Assembly (NCBI RefSeq): GCF_900143265.1
Contig: NZ_FRDJ01000008.1
Location: 33,137-97,136, forward strand
DNA length: 64,000 nucleotides
Direction of reading: 5' to 3'
Source: Fervidobacterium gondwanense DSM 13020
Lineage (GTDB): Bacteria; Thermotogota; Thermotogae; Thermotogales; Fervidobacteriaceae
Shown here: in pieces, positions 62,686-64,000 of the stretch
Position numbering within the stretch: the stretch's first letter is position 1
How the letters are laid out: each line of letters begins with the position of its first letter
Notes under the pieces: generated by a model
What the model was told of the DNA's origin: nothing
Database searches by the model: none
Seen by the model: only the letters and a program-made list of their open reading frames with translations
Made by a program: the position numbers and the translations under genes

Positions 62686-63278
62686 GGAATTTGACAGAAA
62701 AACAGCAGCAAATCTATGAGTTTATAAAAGACTATATAACAATGAAAGGATACTCTCCATCTGTTAGGGATATAGCGCGTCATTTCAAGATGACGCCACG
62801 TGGTGCTCAGCAACATATAATAGCATTAGAAAAGAAAGGTTACATAACACGTGCCAAAGGACCAAGGACGATAACCTTGGCTGACAGGAAGGAAAGTATT
62901 ACAATTCCTGTTAAAGGAAAAATCGCTGCTGGACAAGCCATAGAAATGTTTGAAGAAGTTGACGAAGAAATTGAGGTACCGTTGGTCATGCTTCGAGGTT
63001 ATGGAGTTTACTTTGCCTTGAAAGTTCAAGGCGATAGTATGATTAATGCACACATTGTTGATGGAGATTATGTAATCATCAAAAAGCAATATACGGCAGA
63101 AAACAATTCGATAGTTGCCGTCACGGTTGATGATAAGGTAACACTTAAGCGTATCTTTGTTAGGGATGATGTCATAGAGTTAGTTCCAGAGAATGATTCG
63201 TACCCAATTATAAAGCAGGATCCAAAGAAGGTTAGAGTTATAGGTAAAATGGTAGGGCTAATTAGAGTTCTTAAATAG
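62682..63278 (+). CDS. lexA: LexA repressor
   Basis: The SOS repressor. Residues 1-70 form the winged helix-turn-helix ([40 protein letters not shown] as landmark in part), and the C-terminal protease domain has the Ala83-Gly84 self-cleavage site (KIAAGQAI), catalytic Ser119 in GDSMINA and Lys156 in TLKRI, exactly as expected. ATG 62682 overlaps the archease-like stop; the upstream frame from 62664 is not used. Upstream of gyrA I saw no GAAC-N4-GTTC type box, so autoregulation is not evident here. Confidence 0.96.
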   Translation: MRNLTEKQQQIYEFIKDYITMKGYSPSVRDIARHFKMTPRGAQQHIIALEKKGYITRAKGPRTITLADRKESITIPVKGKIAAGQAIEMFEEVDEEIEVPLVMLRGYGVYFALKVQGDSMINAHIVDGDYVIIKKQYTAENNSIVAVTVDDKVTLKRIFVRDDVIELVPENDSYPIIKQDPKKVRVIGKMVGLIRVLK

Positions 63279-63307
63279 GTTATTTTCACAGTAAGGGGTG
63301 GACAGTT

Positions 63308-63643
63308 ATGGAAATGAAGAAATTAGGAGATATAGTTCTTTTTAAAGTTCCTGAAGAAATGGAGCTAACTAATGCTCAGGATATTAAAAGATTTGTATAT
63401 GAAAATTCTTTCGATAAAGGTTTGAAAAAAGTAATTCTTGATTTTTCTGAAACTAAGTATATAGATAGCACAGGCCTTGGAACTATGGTCGCACTCCACA
63501 AGCAAGCATTGATGAACGCTGGAGCGGTTGTTTTTTTGAATCTTGATAGTAACATTAAGAACTTACTTAAAATGACAGCTTTAGATAGAATTTTGAATAT
63601 TTATGATAATGAAAGGGAAGCCATTGAGTTTCTTAATAAGTAA
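63308..63643 (+). CDS. STAS-domain anti-sigma factor antagonist
   Basis: A 111-residue SpoIIAA/RsbV-like protein. The phosphorylatable Ser54 is in the diagnostic DSTGLGTMV, after VILDFSETKYI. Its partner kinase would be an anti-sigma factor of the GHKL type; the stand-alone GHKL protein at 51587-52120 is one candidate but is far away and on the other strand. ATG 63308 follows AAGGGGTGG. No terminator was recognised between it and the right-edge transposase; 63644-63783 holds nothing else that I can identify. Confidence 0.9.
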   Translation: MEMKKLGDIVLFKVPEEMELTNAQDIKRFVYENSFDKGLKKVILDFSETKYIDSTGLGTMVALHKQALMNAGAVVFLNLDSNIKNLLKMTALDRILNIYDNEREAIEFLNK

Positions 63644-63783
63644 AAAGCTTAGATTTAAAAGATTTCCGGTAATAAGTCAAGAGGAGAAAAAATAGAAAAA
63701 TAAAAAACCTAGTCAACACTTTGACTTTCAATAACTTAATATTTCACTTTCATTCTTCACATACTTGATTTCGTTCTTTTTAC

Positions 63784-64000
63784 CTATTTCATCGGTACAT
63801 ACGGTACGTTGTTCTTTAGTAAATAATACACTAAATTTACTAATTTCCTTGCAGTTAATATTAGCGCTCTCATGTGTTTGTGTGTTGTTGCTTCTGCGTA
63901 CTTTTTGCGATAATATTCTTTGTATACAGGATCGTATGTCTTTACTCCGTTCGCTGCCATTACTAGGTATGTTCTTAGATACTTGTTCCCTTTTTTCGTT
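63784..64000 (-). mobile_element. C-terminal part of an IS110-family transposase
   Basis: The minus strand from 64000 encodes about 71 residues up to a TAG at 63784-63786: KKGNKYLRTYLVMAANG, then YDPVYKEYYRKKYAEATTHK, MRALILTARKLVNLVYYLL and PYVPMK (split as landmarks). This is the Transposase_20 C-terminal region of IS110/IS116/IS902 elements. The start lies beyond the window, so completeness is unknown. No inverted repeat was seen at the near end, which is normal for this family. Confidence 0.8.

Overview
The window looks like a chromosomal piece of a thermophilic Thermotogales bacterium, most likely the Fervidobacterium group. This is inferred from AT-rich DNA, frequent GTG and TTG starts with strong Shine-Dalgarno sites, several Opp-type transporters, an Ogg-family DNA glycosylase, an archease, an Omp85/BamA protein fitting a toga-bearing cell, and general similarity of the proteins to Thermotogae families. 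No rRNA, tRNA or CRISPR array was seen.

Layout. 1-2854 (minus): a partial Nudix hydrolase downstream of a large exported WD40 protein. 3074-7139 (plus): a two-gene unit, a membrane-anchored coiled-coil protein overlapping a giant SF1 helicase with a C-terminal DUF559-type nuclease domain; it has its own promoter and terminator and is the best candidate for an undescribed, possibly defensive, system. 7300-10984: DUF58 and DUF4129-like proteins facing a MoxR ATPase. The DUF58 gene has no ATG/GTG/TTG start for its conserved N-terminus; an ACG sits at ideal distance from its ribosome site.

10984-33552 is a peptidoglycan-fragment salvage region. A minus-strand operon encodes a complete Opp-type transporter, a serine hydrolase, AnmK, a SIS-domain sugar phosphate enzyme and NagA. 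A plus-strand operon encodes NamZ (DUF1343), NagZ, MurQ, a GntR/UTRA regulator and a BadF-type amino-sugar kinase. A second complete Opp-type transporter follows on the minus strand. A decayed SpoIID/LytB-like gene lies just before namZ. Together the genes can import muropeptides or amino sugars, trim them to MurNAc and GlcNAc, phosphorylate them and feed them to glycolysis.

34231-44267 is a second catabolic island for N-glycans: a sugar-binding protein, a secreted GH85 endo-beta-N-acetylglucosaminidase with PKD-like and CBM32-like domains, two permeases, an AraR-like regulator and a GH38 alpha-mannosidase. A 16-bp palindrome lies inside its promoter spacer. Three transporter operons carry a hairpin directly after the first one or two genes, suggesting excess production of the binding proteins.

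44379-55130 (minus) holds a LVIVD-repeat protein, an aldo/keto reductase, and a long set of genes: tatD, ruvA, an unknown protein, DRTGG, PHP, a GHKL ATPase, bamA, ogg and ftcD. 55237-63643 (plus) holds tdk, a LysM-bearing 5'-nucleotidase-like protein that has lost most metal ligands, metG, gyrA, an archease-like gene, lexA and a STAS protein. The right edge contains the C-terminus of an IS110-type transposase.
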